NCBI GenBank assembly: GCA_900556625.1
Contig: USPQ01000024.1
Span: 1-33,763 of the forward strand
Direction of reading: 5' to 3'
Origin: an uncultured Bacteroides sp.
Lineage (GTDB): Bacteria; Bacteroidota; Bacteroidia; Bacteroidales; Bacteroidaceae
Length of the DNA stretch: 33,763 bases
A program made the position numbers and the translations under genes. Every line of letters starts with the position of its first letter. Positions within the stretch are counted from its first letter, which is position 1. The notes under the pieces were generated by a model that saw only the letters and a list, made by a program, of their open reading frames with translations, was not told the origin of the DNA and searched no databases. Positions 16,948 through 25,398 of this stretch are shown here, one piece after another.

Positions 16948-19233
16948 ATGAGTTATCGAAAGTTGTTGTTTGCTATATTGTTTCTATTGGCTATTGATTC
17001 ATATGCTTCGGTAGTAACTGTTTCTACTCATGTGCATGATATGGAATTTCGAGACTTGGCAAGAAAATGGGATGAAGCAATACCGCTAGGAAATGCGACT
17101 ATTGGTTCTTTAATCTGGCAAAAAGGAGAACGTTTGCGTATGTCCATAGATCGCAGTGATTTGTGGGACTTGCGGCATTCTAAAGAATTAGAAGGAGAAG
17201 GCTTCTCTTTTCATTGGTTGTACGAACAGCTTCAAAAAGGAGATTATACACCGGTACAGAGGCGGTTTGATAATCCATATAACGCTTATCCCGGCCCTTC
17301 AAAAATTCCGGGTGCGGGTTTGGAGTTTCCAATAGAACATTTTGGAGAGGTTGAAAAAGTGCATTTATATCAACGACAAGCTGTATGTGAAGTTGTATGG
17401 AAATCAGGAGTATCCTTACGCTGTTTTGTCCATGCCCAAAAACCTGTGGGTTGGTTTATATTTGAAGGGGTAGAAGCTGATTTTGAGCCATTATTAATTC
17501 CTCCTTCTTATAATGAAGAAGTAAGACATACCGCTGAAGATCATAGTCAACATAGTCTGTTCCGACTCGGATATGAACAAGGAAAAGTTGAACGGGCATT
17601 ATCCGATAAATTTGTTTATAATCAACCTGGTTGGGGGGATTTTTCTTATTCAGTTGCAGTAAAATGGAAGCGGTTTGGAGAAAAAATAATAGGTGTATGG
17701 AGTGTTACCTCTTCTCTTGTAAAAGAAGAAGCATCACAAATTGTGGATGAGGCTATGAATGCCGGAATAGAGGCTTATTATCAGACTCACCAAAATTGGT
17801 GGAATATATTTTATAGCCGTTCGTCTGTCACATTGCCGGACAAGGTGATAGAAAAGCAATATTACAATGAAATTTATAAAATGGGGAGTATCTCTAGAAA
17901 AGACTCGTATCCGATATCTTTACAGTCTGTGTGGACAGCTGACAATGGGCAATTACCTCCTTGGAAAGGTGATTATCATCACGATTTGAATACACAATTG
18001 AGTTACTGGCCTTTTTATACTGGCAATTATCTGGAAGAAAGTTACGGATATTTACATACTTTGTGGAATCAACTGAAGGAAAATAAGAGATATACGAGAA
18101 CCTATTTTGGAACTGAGGGGTTGAATGTTCCGGGAGTTTGTACTTTACTGGGACAACCGATGGGAGGATGGTGTCAATATTCATTAGGCCCAACTGTTTC
18201 CGCATGGCTTTCCCAGCATTTTTATTTATACTGGAAATATTCACAGGACCGTCAATTTTTAATAGACAGGTGTTATCCCTATTTGAAAGAAGTTGCTACT
18301 TATTTGGAGCAGTTTACTATAGTGAAAGATGGGATAAGAAGTTTACCTTTAAGTTCATCTCCGGAATTTAAAGATAATAGTATGGATGCTTGGTTTAGAG
18401 AGATGACGAATTTTGACCGTGCATTGGTTCGTTTTGCTTTTCGTGCAGCAGCTGAATTGGCTAGGGAATTAGGGCGGAAAGATGAAGCTGATCATTGGGA
18501 GAAACTGGAGGAAGAATTACCTGATTTTATTCTTGATGCTCAAGGGGGATTGTCTATTGCTGTAGGGCATCCATACGAACATTCTCATAGACATTTTTCT
18601 CATTTATTAGCAATTCATCCGTTAGGATTGCTTGATAAATCTTATGGAAAAAGCGATTCTCAAATTATTGATGCTAGTTTGAATACATTAGATAAATACG
18701 GGCCTGGCGGTTGGACCGGGTATTCGTATAGTTGGTTGGCAAATTTAAAGGCACGGGCTTTTGATGGCAACGGAGCTGCTAAGGCCTTACGTATATTTGC
18801 GGAGTGTTTTTGTTTAAGAAATGGTTTTCATGCAAATGGAGATCAAAGTAGAAGTGGTAAGTCCGGATTTACTTATCGTCCATTTACATTAGAAGGGAAT
18901 ATGGCTTTTGCCTCCGGAGTTCAGGAGATGTTATTACAAAGTCACAGTGGAGTTATTCGTGTTTTTCCTGCTATTCCGTCCGATTGGAAAGATGTTTCGT
19001 TTGATAAGCTACGTGCCATAGGAGCCTTTGTTGTAAGTGCCAGTTTAGAAAACGGAGATGTTTCTTTGGTTAAAGTTGTTTCTGAGAAAGGAGGCTTGTT
19101 GCGTTTGGTCAATCCTTTTAAAGGAAAATTCAGGATTGCTGGGAAAAAGAAGAAGATTACTGAAAAGAATGGAGTTCTTGAGTTAAAAACACGGGCGGGT
19201 GAAGAAATAACGTTAGAAAGAATTGGTTTGTGA
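16948..19233 (+). CDS. Divergent GH95-like hydrolase (alpha-L-fucosidase-type fold)
   Basis: This 761-residue exported protein (signal peptide about 1-20) follows GH95 architecture. The N-terminal beta-domain begins LARKWDEAIPLGNATIGS, the (alpha/alpha)6 barrel covers about 280-660, and a C-terminal beta-domain ends the protein. Landmarks are DLNTQLSYW at 346-354, HRHFSHL at 547-553, GGWTGYSYSWLANLKARAFDG and PFTLEGN near 645-651. GH95 fucosidases are inverting enzymes using two Asn, a Glu acid and an Asp. In my alignment by eye the first Asn is Asp346, the second is kept (Asn348), the Glu of the LQEW motif is replaced by Ile537, and the Asp of QIDGN is Glu649. The fold call is firm. Fucosidase activity is doubtful, and another sugar (for example galactose) or loss of activity is possible. 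Confidence 0.75.
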   Translation: MSYRKLLFAILFLLAIDSYASVVTVSTHVHDMEFRDLARKWDEAIPLGNATIGSLIWQKGERLRMSIDRSDLWDLRHSKELEGEGFSFHWLYEQLQKGDYTPVQRRFDNPYNAYPGPSKIPGAGLEFPIEHFGEVEKVHLYQRQAVCEVVWKSGVSLRCFVHAQKPVGWFIFEGVEADFEPLLIPPSYNEEVRHTAEDHSQHSLFRLGYEQGKVERALSDKFVYNQPGWGDFSYSVAVKWKRFGEKIIGVWSVTSSLVKEEASQIVDEAMNAGIEAYYQTHQNWWNIFYSRSSVTLPDKVIEKQYYNEIYKMGSISRKDSYPISLQSVWTADNGQLPPWKGDYHHDLNTQLSYWPFYTGNYLEESYGYLHTLWNQLKENKRYTRTYFGTEGLNVPGVCTLLGQPMGGWCQYSLGPTVSAWLSQHFYLYWKYSQDRQFLIDRCYPYLKEVATYLEQFTIVKDGIRSLPLSSSPEFKDNSMDAWFREMTNFDRALVRFAFRAAAELARELGRKDEADHWEKLEEELPDFILDAQGGLSIAVGHPYEHSHRHFSHLLAIHPLGLLDKSYGKSDSQIIDASLNTLDKYGPGGWTGYSYSWLANLKARAFDGNGAAKALRIFAECFCLRNGFHANGDQSRSGKSGFTYRPFTLEGNMAFASGVQEMLLQSHSGVIRVFPAIPSDWKDVSFDKLRAIGAFVVSASLENGDVSLVKVVSEKGGLLRLVNPFKGKFRIAGKKKKITEKNGVLELKTRAGEEITLERIGL

Positions 19234-19254
19234 AGGCTTTAATTTGAGGAATGC

Positions 19255-19471
19255 ATGAAAAGAAGCTATAATATTAAAAGAACATCATTTGTATGTGTTG
19301 CTCTTTTGTTAGTAGCTTTGCCGGGTGTGGCAGAGAAGAAAAGAGAAGCAAGAGGCATATCTCAATGTTGTCGGAGATTATTTTAATGACTACAAAGAGG
19401 AAAAAATAGTAAATGAGAAATATCCGGAGGTCTTGCAGAGACTGAAAAACAACTTGAAAACATTTAAATAA
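19255..19471 (+). pseudogene. Remnant of an exported protein, probably a decayed sulfatase
   Basis: An ATG at 19255 opens a signal-peptide-like sequence (MKRSYNIKRTSFVCVALLLV and on) that stops after 43 codons at 19386. In the neighbouring frame, from about 19337 to the stop at 19469-19471, the translation reads like a genuine C-terminus: GDYFNDYKEEKIVNEKYPEV followed by a Lys-rich end. The EKYPEV tail resembles the C-terminal tails of the sulfatases on both sides. The simplest reading is a gene reduced to its signal peptide and its last about 40 codons by an internal deletion plus frameshift. A frameshifted small secreted protein is the alternative. Confidence 0.5.
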
Positions 19472-19485
19472 CTACATAAATAAAT

Positions 19486-21000
19486 ATGAAAAACTTGAAT
19501 TTGACTTTTTATGCGTTCGCAGGCATTTCTTCGATGCCTGTTACTCTGTTGGCCGGACAGTTTCAACCGGAGAAGAAATCTATAGATAAACAACACCCCA
19601 ATATAGTACTTATTGTTGCTGACGATCTGGGTTACGGAGATTTGAGTTGCTATGGGGCTGATGCAATACAAACTCCCGGTATGGACCGTATTGCTAATGA
19701 GGGTATTCGTTTTACTCAAGGATTTTGTACGGCGGCTACTTCTACCCCCAGTCGTTATTCGGTAATGACAGGCAGGTATCCCTGGACAAATCCGGATGCA
19801 AAGATATTGCCGGGGAATGCAAAGTTGATTATTGATACAGAGGCAATTACTTTGCCTAAGGTAATGAAACAGGCCGGATACATAACCGGTTCCGTAGGAA
19901 AATGGCATATCGGACTGGGGGATGGTAATGTGGACTGGAATAAAAGAGTATATCCGGGAGCTTCTGAGATTGGATATGATTATTCGTTTATTCAGGCAGC
20001 TACGAATGATCGGGTGCCTTGCGTTTTTTTAGAGAATAATAAAGTGATAGGGCTTGAGGCGGAAGACCCGCTTTATGTTGACTATCGGAAAAATTTTCCT
20101 GGAGAGCCTACGGGGAAAGATAATCCGGAATTATTAAGAATGCATCCCAGTGTCGGGCATGCCGGTTCGATAGTGAATGGAGTGCCCCGTATTGGTTTCC
20201 AAAAAGGGGGAAAGGCAGCACAATGGCGGGATGAGGATATGGCACAGTTATTTCTTCAAAAAGCGAAGCAATTTGTCGTAGATAATAAAGAGCGTCCTTT
20301 TTTTCTTTATTATGGCCTGCATCAGCCGCATGTGCCTAGAGTACCTAATGAACGTTTTATTGGTAAGTCGGGTATGGGGCCTCGCGGAGATGTTATTCTC
20401 GAAGCTGATTGGTGTGTTGATGAGTTTTTGAAAGAACTGGACCGGTTGGGACTGGCAGAAAATACGATTGTAATATTGACGAGCGATAACGGCCCTGTGT
20501 TGGATGATGGATATAAGGACCAGGCAGTAGAGTTGGTTGGTAAACACCGTCCGGCAGGTCCTCTTCGCGGTTGGAAGACGACGATGTATGACGGAGGAGT
20601 ACGTGTGCCGTTTATGTTGCGCTGGCCCGCTATGGTAAAACCAGGAGTATCCGACGCTTTTGTTTGTCAGATGGATCTGTTGGCTTCATTTGCCGGACTG
20701 TTGGGACAAACTTATCCGGATAAACTTGATAGTCGGAACACCTTGAAGGCTTTTCTGGGTAAAAGTAAAAAGGGTCGGGAAGAATTGGTAATTGAAGGTA
20801 TGTTCAATTATGCCTATCGAAAAGGAGATTGGGCGTTAATACCTCCTTATCGTAAACAGACGGAATATCAACTTTATAATTTAAAAGAAGATATCGGGCA
20901 GAAGCATAACTTGGCTGATAAATATCCGAAAAAGGTAAAAGAGCTTACTGATGAGTTTGAAGCGCTGAAGCTGAGTACGGGTAAAAAAACTAGATTTTAA
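19486..21000 (+). CDS. S1-family sulfatase 5 (serine-type; paralogue of sulfatase 3)
   Basis: This is a 504-residue sulfatase with signal peptide (about 1-24). Metal-binding aspartates are in IVADDLGYGD (46-47). The formylglycine site is STPSR at 86-90. SVGKWHIGLGD, NDRVPCVFLEN, FPGEPTGKDNPELL and TSDNGPVLDDGYKDQAVEL match sulfatase 3 almost block for block, so the two are paralogues in one subfamily. They are separated by sulfatase 4, the GH95-like gene and a gene remnant, which points to duplication followed by rearrangement or loss. The C-terminus is extended by a basic tail (STGKKTRF). A 302-base gap separates it from the GH31 gene, so it may be the last gene of the main transcript. Confidence 0.9.
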   Translation: MKNLNLTFYAFAGISSMPVTLLAGQFQPEKKSIDKQHPNIVLIVADDLGYGDLSCYGADAIQTPGMDRIANEGIRFTQGFCTAATSTPSRYSVMTGRYPWTNPDAKILPGNAKLIIDTEAITLPKVMKQAGYITGSVGKWHIGLGDGNVDWNKRVYPGASEIGYDYSFIQAATNDRVPCVFLENNKVIGLEAEDPLYVDYRKNFPGEPTGKDNPELLRMHPSVGHAGSIVNGVPRIGFQKGGKAAQWRDEDMAQLFLQKAKQFVVDNKERPFFLYYGLHQPHVPRVPNERFIGKSGMGPRGDVILEADWCVDEFLKELDRLGLAENTIVILTSDNGPVLDDGYKDQAVELVGKHRPAGPLRGWKTTMYDGGVRVPFMLRWPAMVKPGVSDAFVCQMDLLASFAGLLGQTYPDKLDSRNTLKAFLGKSKKGREELVIEGMFNYAYRKGDWALIPPYRKQTEYQLYNLKEDIGQKHNLADKYPKKVKELTDEFEALKLSTGKKTRF

Positions 21001-21302
21001 TCGTTGAATATAAGTATGCTTTGATAAAAGATAAATAAGCTGAATCTTTATGTTTTTCTCTAAGTCGGTTCCTTTTTTGTATACCATTGTTTTCTTTGTT
21101 TAAGTTGGGCAAATAGTGAAAAAAAGTAATAAGAACAAAGAATATTTAAAAAAACGCCTTTTTGAATAGGGGTACAATGAACTGGTGTGTATTTATTATA
21201 CATTAGCGAAATATTTCCGTAAATAAAGCGGAAGTATTGGAAAAACAAAAGTTGAGATAGAAATAAAAAGCAGTCTTATGTCTAATTCTAAATAAGTAAA
21301 AC
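21001..21302 (+). promoter_or_regulatory. AT-rich leader of the GH31 gene
   Basis: No coding sequence is seen in these 302 bases. TTTATGTTTTTCTCTA at 21047-21062 repeats, with one difference, the box at 749-764 upstream of susC. An inverted repeat AATATTTCCG (21210-21219) / CGGAAGTATT (21229-21238) has 10-base arms with one G-U pair and no T-tract, so it is more like an operator or 5' UTR hairpin than a terminator. No exact TAnnTTTG element was found. The length and these elements suggest the GH31 gene has its own regulated promoter. Confidence 0.4.
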
Positions 21303-24300
21303 ATGATTAAAAACCACTCTTTCTGTTTGCGAAAACTTAGATTTATCGCAGTGTTTTTACTCTTTTATCCGATTTCACTTCTTTCCATACAAGCATCTGA
21401 AAAGTCCGATATGAGTAATGTCGTTTCGAACACGGCTCAACAGACCTCGGGTATTCTTAGTGTGAAGAAAGTAAATCCGACAACAGTCGATGTGTTATTC
21501 TCCAATAATCAGCGGAGGACAATTGATTTTTACGGAGAGAATATCTTCCGTGTATTTCAGGATAATTCGGGAGGAATCATCCGTGACCCGGAAGCAAAAC
21601 CTGAGGCACAGATACTTGTAGACCAGCCTCGTCGTCAAGTATCCAATCTGGCAATAGATGAAAAGGACGGCATTATAACATTGGCTACCGGAAAAGTCCG
21701 GGTCGAACTGAATAAACAGACAGGGCTGATGAAGGTCATCAATCTGGGAACAAATGCCTGTGTCATTGATGAAACTGCTCCTGTGGTATTCGAACCGAAG
21801 AAAGTAACTGTTACTTTGAAAGAGCAGCCGGATGAGTACTTCTATGGTGGCGGCGTACAGAACGGACGCTTCTCTCATAAAGGCAAAGTCATTGCTATCG
21901 AGAATCAGAATAGCTGGACCGACGGCGGCGTAGCATCCCCTACCCCTTTCTATTGGTCGACAAACGGCTACGGAATGATGTGGTATACATTTAAAAAAGG
22001 TGAGTATGACTTTGGCGCAACGGAAAAAAATGTTGTGAAACTATCTCACAATTCTTCCTACCTTGATATTTTTTATATGGTTAACGATGGAGCCGTTGCG
22101 TTGCTGAACGACTTCTATCAACTGACGGGAAATCCTGTTTTACTCCCCAAATTTGGTTTTTACGAAGGACATTTAAATGCCTACAACCGTGACTATTGGA
22201 AAGAAGATGAAAAAGGAATTCTTTTTGAAGATGGAAAACGCTACAAAGAAAGTCAGAAAGACAATGGTGGTATCAAAGAATCTCTGAACGGTGAAAAGAA
22301 CAACTATCAGTTCTCCGCTCGTGCAGTGATCGACCGCTATAAGAGCCATGACATGCCCCTCGGCTGGCTGCTTCCCAACGACGGTTACGGTGCAGGATAC
22401 GGACAGACCGAAACGCTGGACGGTAACATTGCCAACTTGAAAAGTCTGGGAGATTATGCCCGTCAAAACGGAGTGGAGATCGGACTTTGGACACAGTCAG
22501 ACTTGCATCCGAAGGAAGGCGTAAGTGCTTTGCTGCAACGTGATATTGTGAAAGAGGTTCGTGATGCAGGCGTGCGTGTACTGAAAACAGACGTAGCGTG
22601 GGTAGGTGCCGGATACTCCTTCGGGTTGAACGGTGTGGCTGACGTAGGCCGTATTATGCCTTACTATGGAAATGATGCACGTCCTTTCATTATCTCTTTG
22701 GACGGTTGGGCAGGCACACAACGTTATGCCGGAATTTGGTCGGGCGACCAGACAGGCGGTGTGTGGGAATATATTCGTTTCCATATCCCTACTTATATAG
22801 GCTCCGGCCTTTCCGGTCAACCGAATATTTGTTCGGACATGGACGGAATCTTCGGTGGCAAGAATGAAACAGTCAATATACGTGATTTTCAATGGAAAAC
22901 ATTTAGTCCGATGCAATTGAATATGGACGGCTGGGGCGCCAATGAGAAGTACCCCCATGCTTTAGGCGAACCGGCCACATCCATAAACCGGATGTTCTTG
23001 AAGTTGAAATCCGAATTGATGCCTTACACATATAGTTTTGCCAAAGAGGCGGTAGACGGAATGCCTCTTATCCGTGCGATGTTCCTGGATTATCCCAGTG
23101 CTTATACGCATGGAACGGCTACCCAGTACCAGTATATGTATGGTACGGATTTCCTTGTAGCTCCCGTTTATCAGAAAACCCAGGCTGATGAGAAAGGCAA
23201 TGATATCCGCGATGGTATTTATCTGCCCGCCGGCTCCTGGATTGATTATTTCAGTGGCGAGAAGTACGAAGGTAACTGTATTCTCAACAACTTCGATACT
23301 CCTATCTGGAAACTTCCCGTATTTGTGAAGAATGGCTCTATCATTCCGATGACCAACCCTCATAATAACGTTAGCGAGATAGACAAGTCTCTGCGTATTT
23401 ATGAGTTCTACCCGAACGGGCACACTGAAACCATAGAGTATGATGATGACGGTGTAACGGAAGCTTACCGCCGGAATAAATCAGTATCTACCCTGATTGA
23501 ATCGGACGTAAACGACAAGAAGAACCGTCTTACTATCACCATTCATCCGACAGCCGGAAACTTTGACGGTTTTGTGAAGGATAAAAAGACGGAATTGCGT
23601 ATCAATGTTACCGAAAAACCGAAGAAACTTGTCGCTAAGGTGAACAAGAAAACGGTGAAACTTATGGAAGTAACTACGGCCGAAGATTTCCTGAAAGGCG
23701 AGAACGTCTACTGGTATGAAGCTACTCCCAACCTGAATAAATTCGCTACTAAAGGCAGTGAATTTGAGAAAGTGGTCATTACAAAGAATCCGCAACTACG
23801 CGTTAAACTGGCTTCTGCCGACATTACGGTCAGTCAGGTTGTGCTGAACGTAGACGGTTTCCGTTTTGCGCCTGCCGATCGTTACCGTGTGACTACCGGT
23901 ACTTTGACCATGCCGCAGAATGCACAAGTGACCGAAGAAAACCGCGAAGCATACACCTTGAAACCGACATGGGATAAGGTCGCTAATGCAGATTTCTATG
24001 AAATCGAATTCGACGGTATGCTTTATACGACTATCCGCAATACTTATTTATTGTTTGAAGGGCTGAATGCAGAAACTCCGTACTCTTTCAAAGTACGTGC
24101 TGTCAATAAAGACGGCGTTTCCGACTGGGCAACTATTCAGGTAACGACGAAGGCCAATCCGTTGGAATTTGCTATTCACGGAATCGAAGGTGAATCAACT
24201 GCCGCTTCTCAGGGAGGATTCGGAGTGAACCGTTTGTTCGACTTTGCCGAATCGGGAGACAACTGGCATACGAAGTACCGTGTGAATGCAATGCCGCTTG

Positions 24301-25184
24301 ATCTGATTATCGACCTCAAGACGGTGAACCAACTGGATAAGTTCCACTACTTGCCGCGTACTGATGCCGGTAACGGTACATTATTGAAAGGTACGGTATA
24401 TTATAGCATGGATAAGGAACATTGGACGGAAGCGGGTGCATTCGATTGGAAACGCAACGGTGATGTGAAGATATTCAGCTTCGAGTCCCGTCCTACTGCA
24501 CGCTATATCAAACTTGCCGTTACGGAAGGTGTAGGAAATTACGGTTCCGGCCGCGAATTGTACGTATTCAAAGTGCCTGGAACAGCCAGCTACTTGCAGG
24601 GAGATATCAACAATGACGGTAAGATCGACCGCAACGACTTGACTTCTTATATGAATTACACGGGCTTGCGCCGTGGAGATTCTGATTATGAAGGATATAT
24701 CAGCAAAGGGGATATAAACATGAATGATCTGATAGACGCTTACGATATCAGCGTGGTAGCTACTCAGCTCGAAGGTGGTGTCGGCAGAAAAGATACGCTT
24801 AAAGTATCGGGCTCTTTATCAATCAGCACCCCGAAACGCCTCTATCAGAAGGATGAAATCGTTGAAATCCGCGTGAAGGGTAATGACCTGAAAGCTGTGA
24901 ATGCACTTAGCTTTGCATTGCCTTACGATCAGAATGACTTTGAGTTCGTTGGTGTAGAGCCGCTGAATATGAAAGCAATGGAAAACCTGACTTACGACCG
25001 CTTGCATACCAATGGAGTGAAATCGCTCTATCCTACGTTTGTCAATATAGGAAAGCAGGAAGCATTGAATGGTTCGGAAGAATTGTTTGTCCTGAAGCTG
25101 AAAGCGAAACGTAAAGTGAAGTTTGAATTGACTTTGAAAGACGGAATATTGGTTGATAAGGAACTGAGAATGCATCAATTCTAG
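21303..25184 (+). CDS. Multimodular GH31 glycosidase, probable alpha-N-acetylgalactosaminidase, with dockerin-like and cohesin-like modules
   Basis: This 1293-residue exported enzyme has a signal peptide at about 1-31. Modules in order are an N-terminal galactose-mutarotase-like sandwich (about 45-270), the GH31 barrel (about 270-620), distal beta-domains (about 620-870), FN3 (about 888-951), F5/8C (about 955-1095), a dockerin-like pair of calcium loops (about 1099-1158; DINNDGKIDRNDL, then DINMNDLIDAYDI) and a cohesin-like domain (about 1165-1293). The nucleophile is Asp430 in KTDVAWVG and the acid/base is Asp482 in WSGDQTGG. These motifs and their 52-residue spacing resemble, from memory, the GH31_18 alpha-N-acetylgalactosaminidases, which remove peptide-linked alpha-GalNAc. 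That would fit the M60 peptidases upstream. An alpha-glucosidase or alpha-galactosidase role is not excluded. Third codon positions look more G/C-rich than in the genes upstream. Confidence 0.85.
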   Translation: MIKNHSFCLRKLRFIAVFLLFYPISLLSIQASEKSDMSNVVSNTAQQTSGILSVKKVNPTTVDVLFSNNQRRTIDFYGENIFRVFQDNSGGIIRDPEAKPEAQILVDQPRRQVSNLAIDEKDGIITLATGKVRVELNKQTGLMKVINLGTNACVIDETAPVVFEPKKVTVTLKEQPDEYFYGGGVQNGRFSHKGKVIAIENQNSWTDGGVASPTPFYWSTNGYGMMWYTFKKGEYDFGATEKNVVKLSHNSSYLDIFYMVNDGAVALLNDFYQLTGNPVLLPKFGFYEGHLNAYNRDYWKEDEKGILFEDGKRYKESQKDNGGIKESLNGEKNNYQFSARAVIDRYKSHDMPLGWLLPNDGYGAGYGQTETLDGNIANLKSLGDYARQNGVEIGLWTQSDLHPKEGVSALLQRDIVKEVRDAGVRVLKTDVAWVGAGYSFGLNGVADVGRIMPYYGNDARPFIISLDGWAGTQRYAGIWSGDQTGGVWEYIRFHIPTYIGSGLSGQPNICSDMDGIFGGKNETVNIRDFQWKTFSPMQLNMDGWGANEKYPHALGEPATSINRMFLKLKSELMPYTYSFAKEAVDGMPLIRAMFLDYPSAYTHGTATQYQYMYGTDFLVAPVYQKTQADEKGNDIRDGIYLPAGSWIDYFSGEKYEGNCILNNFDTPIWKLPVFVKNGSIIPMTNPHNNVSEIDKSLRIYEFYPNGHTETIEYDDDGVTEAYRRNKSVSTLIESDVNDKKNRLTITIHPTAGNFDGFVKDKKTELRINVTEKPKKLVAKVNKKTVKLMEVTTAEDFLKGENVYWYEATPNLNKFATKGSEFEKVVITKNPQLRVKLASADITVSQVVLNVDGFRFAPADRYRVTTGTLTMPQNAQVTEENREAYTLKPTWDKVANADFYEIEFDGMLYTTIRNTYLLFEGLNAETPYSFKVRAVNKDGVSDWATIQVTTKANPLEFAIHGIEGESTAASQGGFGVNRLFDFAESGDNWHTKYRVNAMPLDLIIDLKTVNQLDKFHYLPRTDAGNGTLLKGTVYYSMDKEHWTEAGAFDWKRNGDVKIFSFESRPTARYIKLAVTEGVGNYGSGRELYVFKVPGTASYLQGDINNDGKIDRNDLTSYMNYTGLRRGDSDYEGYISKGDINMNDLIDAYDISVVATQLEGGVGRKDTLKVSGSLSISTPKRLYQKDEIVEIRVKGNDLKAVNALSFALPYDQNDFEFVGVEPLNMKAMENLTYDRLHTNGVKSLYPTFVNIGKQEALNGSEELFVLKLKAKRKVKFELTLKDGILVDKELRMHQF

Positions 25185-25242
25185 TGATAGAAGCAGCATT
25201 CCTGAATCATTCAATCTATTTTTTCTTGTAAAATGGTTAGGG

Positions 25243-25300
25243 GAGCAAATAGTAGAGGCTGGAAATAAAAATCCGACTCTACTGTTTGCTCTGTTTTTTT
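25243..25300 (+). terminator. Rho-independent terminator closing the utilisation locus
   Basis: GAGCAAATAGTAGAG (25243-25257) pairs with CTCTACTGTTTGCTC (25277-25291), 15 pairs with one G-U, and is followed by a T7 run at 25294-25300. It lies 58 bases after the GH31 stop and marks the end of the locus transcript. Confidence 0.85.
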
Positions 25301-25346
25301 AGAAAAAATAGAATCGGCTCTTTATATCAGTCTAGGATTTATTTCG

Positions 25347-25354
25347 TAGTTTTA
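25347..25354 (+). promoter_or_regulatory. Possible -7 element for the acetyltransferase gene
   Basis: TAGTTTTA matches TAnnTTTG at all but the last base. A TTTA at 25321-25324 stands about where the -33 element would be, with a slightly long 22-base spacer. It is the best candidate in the gap between the terminator and the gene. Confidence 0.35.
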
Positions 25355-25398
25355 CGGACGTATTAGCAAGGAGTGTAACCTCAAATAGTAAAGATTGT

